From NCBI GenBank assembly GCA_049840795.1, contig JASGJK010000020.1:1-58502 (forward strand): DNA of 58,502 nucleotides, read 5' to 3'. Shown here in pieces: positions 36,227-46,429 of the stretch; position 1 is the stretch's first letter; every line of letters starts with the position of its first letter. The position numbers and the translations under genes were made by a program. The DNA is from UPXZ01 sp049840795. Lineage in GTDB: Bacteria > Bacteroidota > Bacteroidia > Bacteroidales > Paludibacteraceae. The notes under the pieces are model-generated. The model was not told the DNA's origin. It did not search any database and saw nothing but the letters and a program-made list of their open reading frames with translations.

Positions 36227-37118
36227 TTATTTTACCGTTTCAATAAAAATATCGTTCATTGTCGGCAATATTTCTTCAAAACCGATTACCTCTGTTTGAC
36301 GAAGTATTTCATTTAATATCTCATTGTTTTTCATATCTCTTTGATTTTAAAAAAATAGTTTCTATGATGCCACCTTTGTCTTGTTGAGAAACAATTTGTG
36401 CATTGGCAAGGTCAAACGATTTCAATGATTTCACATAAATTTTATTGGTTGTAAATGAAGACCGTATTTCCACTACACTACCCTGCAATACCACCCGTGA
36501 CTTGTCAATTAAAGAAATGTTTTCACAAAGTTCTTCCACTGACGACATATTGTGTGTAGAGAAAATAACCGTAGCTCCCTTATCCCTCAATGCAAGTATT
36601 TCTCGTTTGAGCAAGTCTGCATTCACCGGGTCGAATCCGCTAAACGGTTCATCGAAGATAAGTAGTTCCGGTTCGTGAAGAATCGTTGTGATAAATTGCA
36701 CCTTTTGCGCCATCCCTTTGGAAAGTTCTTCCACTTTTTTATTCCACCAATTGGTTATTTCAAACTTTTCAAACCAATAGTTTAATGATTTGATCGCATC
36801 ATTTCTCGACAATCCCTTCAAGCGCGCCAAGTAGATAGCCTGCTCTCCTACTTTCATCTTTTTATATAATCCACGCTCTTCGGGCAAGTAACCTATTTTG
36901 TGTACATCTTTGGTTGTCAATTGTTTTCCATTCAACAATACCTCACCACTATCGGGCATGGTGATACAATTAATAATACGAATCAACGTTGTTTTGCCGG
37001 CGCCATTTGGTCCTAACAAGCCATATATACTCCCTTGTTCTACCGAAAGAGAAACTTCATCTAACGCAAGGTGTCCTGAGTATTGCTTGGTTACGTTATT
37101 TATCTCTAAAATTGTCAA
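36227..37118 (-). CDS. ABC transporter ATP-binding protein (one frameshift)
   Basis: ATPase of a NatA-like two-component exporter. Walker A is GLLGPNGAGKTTL with Lys42, the Q-loop is YLPEERGLY, and the signature is LSKGMAQKVQ (a KGM variant of LSGGQ, usual in this subgroup). Walker B is LLIFDEPFSG, and the H-loop is FSTHNM. The frame breaks at an A5 run near 36319-36323. Four A give SKRYENNEILNEILRQTEV and the tail GFEEILPTMNDIFIETVK, ending at 36227 with about 297 residues. Together with the permease it may export sodium or a peptide; the substrate is unknown. Confidence 0.88.
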
Positions 37119-37198
37119 TTTTCGTCTTTATTTATTGTTATTCAGAAATCACTATCATTGTTATTCGATATAAATTCTTTTAGAAAATGAAACTGTTT

Positions 37199-37895
37199 CT
37201 ATATCTTTCCATCATCGGCAAAGCTATAATATTTTCCACCGGCAACGATGATATGATCTAAAAAACTAATACCTATGGCTTTACATCCTTCTACAATCCG
37301 CTTGGTAATGCTTATGTCTTCAGCGCTTGGACACAGCTTGCCCCGATGGATCGATTATGTGCTACAACTAAAGCTGATGCCGACTTTTCGAGTACCATTT
37401 TCAATAACATCGGAATATCAACCACCGTCTGCCTCATTCCTCCTTGCGTTAATTTTCTTATTTCAAGCACCTTATTGGCATTGTTCAATAAACCTATCCA
37501 AAACTCTTCGTGCTTCAAATCTATCAATATGGTTTCGGATAGTTCAAAGACGTCACATTACTTTTTACCTGCTTTTTTTCCAAAAAATGTCGCTTTCTCC
37601 TTCTTTTCCCCAATTCCAAAGCTGATACAGATGGAGATGGCTTTTGGCTTCTCCTATTCCTTGAAATGTACACAATTCCGCAGCAGACAATCGAGCCAAT
37701 TGGTTGTAAGTTATCGTGTGACTGATGCAAAATGCGGCGACAAAGTTCTACTGCAGTTTCACGCGTATTGCCAGAGCCGATTAAAATTGCCAATAATTCG
37801 GCATCAGAAAGTGCAGATACTCCCTTTTGCATCAATTTCTCGCGTGGGCGGTCTTCTTCCGCCCAATCGGTGATTTTCAGACGCTTTTCTTCCAT
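37199..37895 (-). pseudogene. radC: RadC-family JAB domain protein, broken by several frameshifts
   Basis: The N-terminus (RLKITDWAEEDRPREKLMQK, then GVSALSDAELLAILIGSGN) is unmistakably RadC. The rest can be followed only by changing frame at least four times: QPIGSLSAAELCTFQGIGEA near 37700, ALELGKRRRKRHFLEKKQ near 37600, and the metal-binding HNHPSG region near 37340, where a base is inserted inside the motif. PSAEDISITKRIVEGCKAIG then leads to the stop at 37199. The restored length is about 230 residues, the family norm. The molecular function of RadC is uncertain despite its name. The indel density suggests poor sequence quality rather than old decay, since every segment is still well conserved. 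Confidence 0.8.
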
Positions 37896-38079
37896 AAAAT
37901 GTTAGGTTTTCAGCATGTCTCTACTTTCTTTATCGCACAGAGAACGGTTGTTTTTTATGGTTTCAAAAATATTTTAAAAGTACAGATTGCTTTATAAGTA
38001 TAGCTATCTCGGTTATAGTGGCACGCGTAATACAAAAAGTAAGCACGCAAAAAAAAATACCACAGATTGTAAACAAGAA

Positions 38080-39091
38080 TCAAGGTTTATAACCCGAATC
38101 TTCCAACATTTTCTGATAATCGTTGGTTTTCATCAAGTCATTCAAGAGAAATATTTTCATTATTTTCCATATAGCTATCCACAATTCGCCAGCCGATATA
38201 AACACCGAGTCTTCCGGGCGATTCCTGCGAAATGGGAGTTGTAAACGGCGCATCGTTGAGATATTGTCCTATCAACTTTACGTTTGTTTGAAAATAAATT
38301 GTTTTGTCCACCATGCTTTCCATATTTCGCTTTCGTAACCGCTTGCCCATTTCATCTGCTCCGGCGAATATCCCAATATGTCTTCCGACTTTCTTTGAGA
38401 CATAAAAACAGAAAGCAGAATACTCCGATACAGCATATTGTCTCAATAGCCGGTTTTGCTTTCCATCGAAACCAAAATATCTAAATAAAATGGCTGAAAC
38501 TACGTCAATAGAAACCATATCGCGACGCATATTGTACAATAAATAGTCATAAGTGAACTCTTTGTAAGGTGCATAATCGGCACCAAGATAAAAATCGGTA
38601 CCTTACACCCGCAATATTCTCAACATCATCACAACACGGTTAAACCCTGAACAAAAAAATAAATAGCCGGTATTTTCATCTCAGGAAATGAATGGTGCGT
38701 GTAAGACAATGCCTGTGATACCTCTTTTTCGATATCTGAAACATCTGAAAAAGTTTCCAATATTTTTTTATTTACTTTGGAAAATGCGGTATCATTTACA
38801 AATTGTGTAAGCAGTTGCGCTACCTGGCTGTGCTCTATACTTCAATCTCCAAAACATTGTAAGTATAAAGCGAAAGAAATTCCGAATATTTCTTGTAAAG
38901 CGCTACTACAGAATGTCTAGTCTCACCGTTTTTAAAATTCTATCAAATCTTTGTCAAATCGATGAATTTTTATTTCAAGGCGATTTTGAGTCCCGATTTC
39001 AATTTGAAAACGTTTGTGACTTTTTATGGCAAGAAAGTAGCAAAGCGAGAAAAAATACAGATATAGTCAGGCAATAAAAAAAACGTTTCAT
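38080..39091 (-). pseudogene. gldB: GldB-like gliding motility lipoprotein, broken by multiple frameshifts
   Basis: No long ORF covers this gene, but it can be reassembled. ATG 39091 gives a lipoprotein signal with lipobox LALLLSC, then EIGTQNRLEIKIHRFDKDLI, then EIKIPAIYFFVQGL, FYLGADYAPYKEFTYDYLLY, NMRRDMVSIDVVSAILFRYF, LGYSPEQMKWASGYESEIWK, QYLNDAPFTTPISQESPGRL with GVYIGWRIVDSYM, and the end MKTNDYQKMLEDSGYKP at 38082. These segments follow the GldB order. At least five frame changes are needed (for example an extra T near 38139). GldB is an outer-membrane-associated lipoprotein required for gliding in Flavobacterium but also present in non-gliding Bacteroidota. Sequencing error or true decay are both possible. 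Confidence 0.72.
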
Positions 39092-39374
39092 AGCGGATTT
39101 AACTATCTAAATAAGAGGTTTACTTGTATGCATATAAATGGTATCATTCATTTTTATCAAAATAAAGTACTCAAAGGCAAAGATACAAATTTTTGACAGA
39201 TTCTTGTATGTGATATCTCAAAAATCAATCACGTGTTTAGCCAAAGGGCATAACGTATTGTACGAGGCTCTACCGAGCTTAATTGTTAAAACTTAAAACG
39301 TGGAAGTTTAAACGCACAAGGCAATATTATATTGTACTCAGCAAGAACCCTCTATCCTACAATATCTATAAATT

Positions 39375-40385
39375 TCAGTTCGCCATTTTTTTGAGAATTT
39401 CAACAAAATTATTCCTGCGTAATACAACAGAACTCGAACTTTTGCCCCATTGGTTTGAAAGCGCATAAAGCCGTTCGTGGTATCGTTGATTACGTAACAA
39501 TCGCTCCAAATTAGGTTGATAATCAGCATTTGAATATCTGCGCCTATTTCTTCACCCGAAACCAACGCTTGATGATTAGCTCGCCCGGTAAAACCTGAAG
39601 CTAATCCCGCAGCGTCGCCGAGAAGATCAAATATTTCCAAATTTATATCCCTGATAATCTGCATTAATAGGAAACGCTTCGTATCTCGCATCGGACACAT
39701 CCACCTTATGTTTTTTTAGCCATTGATGAAAATTGTCTTTCAACTTTGAGGTTGGGAATAGTTTTCCATCACACCCTGTACCTATGGAAACATAGCCTCT
39801 GTGTGGAAAAATCCATACATACCCGGCGTGAAATTTACGAGGCTGAAAATAGAGTTCAAAATTTTTATATTTATTTGATGGAATAATGTATTGAATTGCA
39901 GCTACTACTTTTTCTGATTTCATTCCTAAATATCTTCTTACCGTAGAGTTGGAACCATCGGCGCCCACTAATGTTTTGTAGCCAAATACTTCATCATTTA
40001 CCGTGACAGAATTTTGCGTTATTTCAGTAACCTTTGCATTGGTTCTTATTTCGACATTCGTTGCATCAGAAATTTTGCTCAGCTGCCATTGTCCTAATTC
40101 TTTTCGATCGATGGTATAGGCAAAAGTTCGTTGATGTTTGATAGTAAAGGGAAGATGGTTCACCTGCAATTTAATGCTGTCGTACTGAAATTCTATCAAA
40201 TCTTGTGGAAGATGAAGATATTCCATTCCTTTTCCGGTTAAGCCTCCGGCACATACTTTATGTCCTATTTCAGCATTTTTTTCGAGCAGCAACACACGCA
40301 ACAAAGAGTTTGAGAGTTCTTCGGCACAACGAAGTCCGGCAGGTCCGGCACCAACAATAATCACATCGTACAATTTCATTTTCAA
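39375..40385 (-). CDS. Geranylgeranyl-reductase-like FAD-dependent oxidoreductase (at least two frameshifts)
   Basis: Flavoprotein of the geranylgeranyl reductase family. The N-terminus has the FAD dinucleotide fold (YDVIIVGAGPAGLRCAEELS) and CAGGLTGKGMEYL. The second FAD motif is LLGDAAGLASGFTG. Frame changes are needed at about 39650 (after YKFGNI) and about 39550 (after SGEEI). The restored C-terminus is RRYSNADYQPNLERLLRNQR and RLYALSNQWGKSSSVVLRRN, ending at TGA 39375. Its stop-start overlap with coaE (ATGA at 40382-40385) implies co-translation. The physiological substrate in anaerobic Bacteroidales is not known; reduction of a prenyl chain is the family activity. Confidence 0.85.
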
Positions 40386-40972
40386 AGATTTAAGATTTTA
40401 AGAAAACCGTTCACTTTTTCATTTGTGTTTTTTAGCCCATCGGTCTCTATTACCCAATCTGAACGTTTAATTTTTTCTTCTTCCGATAATTGATTTTTCA
40501 TTCTGTTATGCACTTGTTGTGCCGTTTGATTGTCCCGTTTCATTACCCGTTCCAATCTGACGTGTTCGGGCGCTGTAACTACTAAGATTTTATCTACATA
40601 AGCATCAAATTCACCCTCAAAAAGAATAGCACATTCCATAAAGAGATATTTGTTTGTATAGTTGGCTTGTACCCATTCTTCAAATTTAGCCTTTACCCTG
40701 GGATGAATGATATGATTTAATTTTCGGAGAATTTCTTTTTTTGAAAAAACGATTTGCGCTATTTTTTTCCTATCTAAAATATCATTTTTATAAATATCTT
40801 TTCCAAATAACTCTTGAAGTTCAGTTTTCACACTATCGTCCTCATCCTGAAGTTTTTTTGCTTCAAAATCTGTATCAAAAACCAATTGACCACATTCGCG
40901 CAAACGGCTCGAAAATGTGGATTTGCCTCCTCCAATTCCTCCTGTAATTCCGATAGTTATTGGCTTTTGCAT
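40382..40972 (-). CDS. coaE: Dephospho-CoA kinase
   Basis: A 196-residue P-loop kinase that phosphorylates dephospho-CoA, the last step of CoA synthesis. The P-loop is GITGGIGGGKST (residues 8-19), then FDTDFEAKKL, HIIHPRVKAKFEEWV and the lid region RVMKRDNQTAQQV. The gene is intact and of normal length. Its stop overlaps the start of the reductase gene by four bases. Its upstream region holds the 104-bp MITE-like element copy A. Confidence 0.95.
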   Translation of the reverse strand: MQKPITIGITGGIGGGKSTFSSRLRECGQLVFDTDFEAKKLQDEDDSVKTELQELFGKDIYKNDILDRKKIAQIVFSKKEILRKLNHIIHPRVKAKFEEWVQANYTNKYLFMECAILFEGEFDAYVDKILVVTAPEHVRLERVMKRDNQTAQQVHNRMKNQLSEEEKIKRSDWVIETDGLKNTNEKVNGFLKILNL

Positions 40973-41074
40973 ACGCTATGATTATAATTTTTTCTAAAAG
41001 ATAAAAAATAAAGTTCTTAACATCAATATTTTTAGATATTAAAACAATTAAGAATTTTACCAAATAACTTAGTT

Positions 41075-41178
41075 TAAGTAGCTGAACAGAATTAGTTTAA
41101 TATATTTAATTTGTATATTATTGATTTTTATAATCTTACATATACGTGTATTGGCGATTAATTATGAACACTTACTTA
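41075..41178. mobile_element. MITE-like 104-bp element, copy A
   Basis: It begins TAAGTAGCTGAACAGAATTA and ends TTAATTATGAACACTTACTT plus A. The ends are imperfect inverted repeats matching at about 15 of 21 positions (TAAGTA..TG..CA.AATTA). Copy B at 43080-43183 has exactly the same length and 89 of 104 identical bases in the same orientation. No coding capacity. No target duplication is obvious. Confidence 0.7.
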
Positions 41179-41222
41179 GTATCTAATAGTAAGCATCTTT
41201 ATACACCTTCAAAATCGAAACA

Positions 41223-42938
41223 TCAGAATCCAAAATTTAATCCAAAAGTAACGGTTGTATTCTTGCCTTGCAAAAATGCCGGCGTATATTTATCCAGTAC
41301 TTGTTGTGCTGTCATCCGATTTTCACCTTGAATTGTCTCCGAAGCAGCATCAAAACCTTCAATATTACTGTTTGAAATGTTTATTCGCGCATAAATATTA
41401 TCTGAATACCTCGTACAAAGCATTAAACTCAACCGTCTGATTTTCCCAAATAACATCACTCATAAACGGTTGGCTGATTATATTCCGAATTGCGTCCGTA
41501 ATTCCACTTCTCCGTAATACCGGTAATCGTTGCCATGTTTTGCATTTGTGTAATTCAAACTCAAATCTAACCCTCTGATAGGTTTGTAGTCTAATGAAAG
41601 ATACATTTCCTGTGAATTATCACCTAAATAGTTTCCGAGATTATAGCTGTTTGAAGCCCAAGTAAGCACATCAATCGAATGTTTATAAACAATGATGTTA
41701 TTTCGTGTATATTCACCGGTTAAACTTAAATTATCTATTGGAAAGTTTGTCAATTTCCCTCCAATCTTAATTGAAACGGGATTTGTCTCTTTGTTTGAAG
41801 ACTTTAATCGGGCAGCACTAAACTCATCAGCATAAATAGAGGTAAACAGATGAAGGTGTTTAATGTTTCTCGAACTGACGTTTAAGAACATTTGCGAGTT
41901 TTGATTTTCGGTGGCAATTCCCTTAGTCATCGAATGATCTATTGATTTATAAAAAGCAATCGGAAGTAGATAAGCAGGCTGTATATTATTTTCGGCATAA
42001 ACAATCGAATTTCCGAATGAGATATTCAGATTTCTTATCGGAGTGAATGTAAACATATTGGCAGCTATAAACTTGTTATGATTCCGATACCAAATTTTTG
42101 TTCCGTTTTCGATATAATAGTTCGTGCTATCCTTGACATTAGAAACAAGCCAACCGTGGAAATAATTCAATTCGAACCATGAAACCGGCTTCAATCTTAA
42201 GGTTATCATCGGAAAAGAAGGAGCACGCCCCGAAAGTATATTGGAACCATGGTAGTTATCGCCCCATACAACGTTATCTTTGACTAATCCTAACGAGCCC
42301 CATTTCCACGCGTATTTAATCCCTCCTCTTGAATCGCTGTAATCGCTGGGTTCTTTATACTGATATCCGGGGAAAAGTGTAAGATAGGTAGAATCCGAAA
42401 GACGCGCATTACCAAACCCTGAAAAAGAGATATCACGCAAGCTACCGTAAACACTTAGATTTTTACCTATCATCGACTGAAAATCTATGCCGTACCAACG
42501 CTGCGTAATGGTTCCTTTGGTATTTTTATAAACATTCATCCCTAACAGCGGTTGAATCCTCGCTCTAAAAACCGTGTCTTTATACTGAAAAACAGGGGGT
42601 AAAATATCTAACGAAAGTTTATCTGTCGTCCAAAGCGAATAATCATATTCCGAAAGTGCTTGCTGCTCCAAACTATAATCTTCCAAGAAAAAATAAAGTT
42701 CATCCTTTTGGCGCTTATTCAATTGGTTTTCCACTTGTTTTACTTCAAGTAATTTGTTTGCAATCAAGCTTCGTGAATAAGGTTTAATGACCGAATTTAA
42801 CTCGATTAATCCTTCATTTGCCATTTCATCCAAGAAATCATAAATGCGGGTATATGAAATATGTTGAGGAATGTCTTGACCAAAGGCTGTAATTACCAAC
42901 GCCTGTAAAACAAAAACGAATACAAATATTTTTTTCAT
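41223..42938 (-). CDS. Wzi-like capsule assembly outer-membrane protein (frameshifts near the 3' end)
   Basis: An exported beta-barrel protein with a signal peptide (MKKIFVFVFVLQALVITAFG). An alpha-helical N-terminal region follows, then many barrel strands with the capsule_assemb_Wzi character: YGIDFQSMIGKNLSVYGSLR, YAWKWGSLGLVKDNVVWGDN, LDLSLNYTNAKHGNDYRYY. The main frame stops at 41478. The barrel continues as QPFMSDVIWENQTVEF in one frame, then as DNIYARINISNSNIEGFD and NTTVTFGLNFGF in another, to TAA 41223; a C-terminal aromatic residue is typical of outer-membrane proteins. Two frame changes near 41460 and 41400 are implied. It probably anchors or exports the polysaccharide made by the downstream locus. 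It is flanked by the two MITE-like elements. Confidence 0.83.
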
Positions 42939-43079
42939 CTGTTTAAAATTGATTTTTAATTGTCCGATAGATCTCGCACATCGAAAGCAATCATCTATTT
43001 GTGTGCTTTACCGATTATGCTTGTTCTCTTTTTTTATTTTTTATAATTTTTAGAATAGAGATTATATACATTAGAATAT

Positions 43080-43183
43080 TAAGTAGTTGAACAGAATTAG
43101 GTTAACACATTCAACTTGTATGTTATTTTTTTTTAGAATCTTACGTATATGTATATTGGCAATTAATTATGGACACTTACTTA
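43080..43183. mobile_element. MITE-like 104-bp element, copy B
   Basis: It begins TAAGTAGTTGAACAGAATTA and ends AATTATGGACACTTACTTA, with imperfect terminal inverted repeats. It is identical in length to copy A and about 86 percent identical. It lies 140 bases upstream of the wzi start codon, so it could also carry regulatory signals. Confidence 0.7.
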
Positions 43184-43207
43184 TCAGCTTAATATACAGT
43201 GGCTTTC

Positions 43208-43322
43208 AATTTCCCTAAATCCCCTTTCTCCAAAGGGGACTTTTGCATCGTAAGAATTATTGAAGACATCTGCCCTTTGTACTCCGTATTCACCCTTTGA
43301 AAAGGGGGCAGGGGGATTGATT
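43208..43322. repeat. Inverted pair of G/C-run hairpin units, copy 3
   Basis: Unit one (43209-43240) reads TTCCCTAAATCCCC, then TTTCTCCAAA, then GGGGACT. Unit two (43291-43320) reads CACCCTTTGAAAAGGGGGCA followed by GGGGGATT. They are inverted relative to each other with about 50 bases between. Together with MITE copy B they fill the 485-base gap between the wzi start and the sugar transferase stop. Confidence 0.6.
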
Positions 43323-43424
43323 TGCTTTTAACTGATTAACAATACTATAATCTTCTTTTTTATATAATCTCTATTATAAAAAACGAATGATTCTAATTCC
43401 TTGAATCTCTACAAACTTCGTGCC

Positions 43425-44953
43425 TTATGCGCTATGGGCTTTTTTAAATAAGATATTTTTCAGAATTAAAAGAAAGTATTTTACATCGGTTATAAAAACA
43501 CCTTTCTCCTCACAACTGTTCAGATATTTCATTTCCGAAGCCTGAATCTCGTCTAAAGTCCTTGGCATATCTGCGTAAAAAGGCGGAGCAGACCCGGACG
43601 GAATTTGATACGTTTCTCTTGAAGTTCCTTTGAGTAAAGTGAAAAATATTGAGCGCTGAGTGGTCTTACTCCTATTATTTTCATATCTCCTATTATTAAG
43701 TTTATCAGCATTGGTAACTCGTCAAGCCAATATCTCCGCATAAACCGTCCCAATGTAGTGACCCTAATATCTTTATTAAATTTCCCACCCTCTTGCAAAC
43801 TGTTTGTTTCGTAAACGTAGTTCTGTAAAAATTCGGAGTAAGGGTGCATTGTTCTCATTTTGTAGACATAAAAAGGCTTTCTATTCTTACCAAAACGAGT
43901 AAGTTTGATAAATGGTCCATAGTTTCTTCTCGGTTTAATAGATTCCGATTGTTTTACTCTGCGGGCAATTACCATATTTACATCACCTATCTTCTTTTGT
44001 TTCTCTATTTGGAAACCACAAAACACTAATCTACCTAATACTTCGGTTTTAGAAAGTATCCTTCTTTCTCCTTTAGTAATGTCAAAATATAGCCGTTGAG
44101 TGAGAAAAAATTTTGGTAAAACCCGATGAAAAATAAAATAGAAAAAATATACAAGATTACGAATTATAACCGGATAACGCTTGAATATATTTATTTTCTT
44201 AGTACTTTTCGACGTATAAAAAACAGCTATTCGCCCATCGTCCGGCAACTTTTCGTTAAACAGGTAGAGCATTTTATTGATACCTCGAATTTTATTTAAC
44301 GGTCTTAGCTGAACAAACGTCGAATAACGATACTGAGGAGCATTCTGAAACTCGTCCACTTCAAAGCGAGTATGTAACGAGACAGCACTTTCAGTCAATT
44401 CTATTTCTTTATTTAGGATCTTGTAGGTTTTTTCGTTGGTAAAATCTATTAATGTTTTTTTGCGGTCTTCAACTTCCTTTTCCGTCAATGGTTCAGAAGG
44501 GAGCAACACCGCATTTTCACGCTCTTCGGCAGTAGATATTGGAATATCATACTGAACAGCGTATTTGTAAGCAAAATAGATGAAGAAGAAAAGGTATTCG
44601 GAAATTAATATCCCCGACATAATAGAGAAAAGAACATATTGTGAAAAAGCACTGGCATGTTGCAACAAGATGAATCCGCCAAACAACGAAAAATTAATAA
44701 TTCCTGTGTAAAATAATCTAAATCCGGCTTTTTCAAAAATCTGCTTTTTAGTACCAACATATCTACCTAATAAATAAGAAGTTGCAACCCAAGAAATGAT
44801 AAAAAGCACTGCAGGGATTTCATATTTTCGGAAAGGATTTCGGGAAGTTAGAGGAAATAAACCCAATACTATTGCTATGTTCAATAATATTATAACTATG
44901 TCTGCTAAAATCAGCCATAATTTAGGTTTATATTTTTTTATTTTAAGAGCCAC
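43425..44953 (-). CDS. Polyprenyl-phosphate sugar-1-phosphate transferase, WbaP-like (one frameshift)
   Basis: A membrane enzyme of the bacterial sugar transferase family. Residues 1-150 have four membrane segments (LWLILADIVIILLNIAIVLG, ILISEYLFFFIYFAYKYAV). A central soluble region follows, then the catalytic C-terminus FIKLTRFGKNRKPFYVYKMR, LGRFMRRYWLDELPMLINLI and GDMKIIGVRPLS. The main frame ends at 43553. With one base added near 43576 it reads LPPFYADMPRTLDEIQASEM and continues to TAA 43425. It transfers a sugar phosphate to undecaprenyl phosphate to start a repeat unit. A WecA-type enzyme is also present at 45451, so the locus has two initiating candidates. Confidence 0.87.
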
Positions 44954-45058
44954 ACAAAAATCAAATTAAATTGTGTTTTCAAAGAACAGATACGCTGTAT
45001 TGGAATTACAAATTAACGAAAATAATATTTCATATTCAAACAAATCACAAAATATGTT

Positions 45059-45454
45059 TTATTTTAACATATCTTCATTTGTAAGAGGCTTGTAAGGTCC
45101 TTCTTTTACTTCAAAAATCACCGTACCTGATTCCAATACTTCAATTGTGTGCCATTGACCGGCACTAATATGAACACCAAAATTTTCTGATGAATGATCC
45201 AATATACTTGTTTCTGTTAGTTCTCCTTTTTCGTTATAAAATAATACGGATAGCTTTCCTCTGAGAAGTATGTACGTTTCTGAAGTATTTTGGTGTCTGT
45301 GAATAGGCAAAAACGTACCCGGTTCCAATGCGTTTAATAATCGTTGCGCTTTTGAATCTAAACTCTCGTGTAGATTATAGTTCATACGTAGACGTGGATT
45401 TTCTTGAGCTTGAGTGGTTAGCTGATCTAAAAGAGTAATATCTATCAACTTCAT
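45059..45454 (-). CDS. WbuC-family cupin-fold metalloprotein
   Basis: A 131-residue single cupin domain: PIHRHQNTSETYILLRGKLS carries the His/Glu metal ligands of motif 1, and GQWHTIEVLESGTVIFEVKEG is motif 2. WbuC relatives occur in O-antigen and capsule loci next to GT4-type initiating transferases, with unknown catalytic role. The open frame extends three codons upstream from a TTG. ATG 45454 is chosen because it overlaps the stop of the preceding transferase gene as ATGA, implying coupling. Confidence 0.83.
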   Translation of the reverse strand: MKLIDITLLDQLTTQAQENPRLRMNYNLHESLDSKAQRLLNALEPGTFLPIHRHQNTSETYILLRGKLSVLFYNEKGELTETSILDHSSENFGVHISAGQWHTIEVLESGTVIFEVKEGPYKPLTNEDMLK

Positions 45455-46419
45455 AAAGAGCAATTTTTTTTATGTAAATAAAAATATTTTTTCATAAAGA
45501 GCAAATAAATTATACACAATAAAACTATTATCGCAAATAAATATGTATAATGATAATTGACAAGAAAGAAGCCGATAATTATTATTGTCTGCACCACCAT
45601 ATATATAATTGAAACTTTAAGATGAGGTATTTTCAATTCATTTGCCATAATCTGAAACATATGCTTGCGATGCGCTTGCGTTAAGTCTTCTTTCAATATA
45701 ATCCGGTGAAAAATTGTCAGAACTGTATCCACACCATACAAAATCAACAAAATAATGTAGCTAAAATCATTTGTAATAATCATTAATTTTCCGATAAGAA
45801 AAATAATGATGAATGCAATAGTAACTGCTCCAATATCTCCGGCAAAACACTTTGCTTTTTTTCTGAAATTAAAAAAGTTAAATACTACGAGCGAAATAAG
45901 CAGAAATAGAATGATATTGTTATCTACAAAGTTAATGGCAATAATCTTATTAATATACCAAAGAGCCAGAATAACAACAAAACTGTATCCACCTGTAATT
46001 CCGTTAATACCATCCATAAAGTTGTAAGCATTGAGAATTCCGATGCAAAGAATAAGTGCAATCAACCATACATACCAAGGCGTGATAGCAAATAAATTCC
46101 ACTGATAAAACATAAGCAGAATAGAAACAAAGTGAATCGTCAGCCTGAATTTAGGACTTCTCGGCTTCACATCATCCATAAAGCTTATCACACTTATTAA
46201 TGTGAGTCCTCCTAAAAAGTAAGGATAACTAAAACCGGAATAAACTAAATAAACCAACATCGCAATGTAGAAAATAATGCCGCCGCCACGCAACGTTATT
46301 TTTGTGTGCGAACTCCGCTCGTTGGGTTTGTCGATGATATTGAAACGGTCAGCTATTTTAAAATATAGGAGTTCTGCAACGAAAAACAAGACAAATATTA
46401 AGAAGTATACGTAAATCAT
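45451..46419 (-). CDS. WecA/MraY-like undecaprenyl-phosphate N-acetylhexosamine phosphotransferase
   Basis: A 322-residue polytopic membrane protein with about ten helices. The family motifs are present: RGGGIIFY, SFMDDVKPRSPKFRL (Asp pair for metal), NAYNFMDGINGITGG, FAGDIGAV and HRKHMFQ. It belongs to the WbpL-like branch that initiates polysaccharide synthesis by transferring an N-acetylhexosamine phosphate to undecaprenyl phosphate. The epimerase gene precedes it by ten bases and the cupin gene overlaps its stop, so the three form a tight block. Confidence 0.92.
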   Translation of the reverse strand: MIYVYFLIFVLFFVAELLYFKIADRFNIIDKPNERSSHTKITLRGGGIIFYIAMLVYLVYSGFSYPYFLGGLTLISVISFMDDVKPRSPKFRLTIHFVSILLMFYQWNLFAITPWYVWLIALILCIGILNAYNFMDGINGITGGYSFVVILALWYINKIIAINFVDNNIILFLLISLVVFNFFNFRKKAKCFAGDIGAVTIAFIIIFLIGKLMIITNDFSYIILLILYGVDTVLTIFHRIILKEDLTQAHRKHMFQIMANELKIPHLKVSIIYMVVQTIIIIGFFLVNYHYTYLFAIIVLLCIIYLLFMKKYFYLHKKNCSL

Positions 46420-46429
46420 TTATCAAAAT

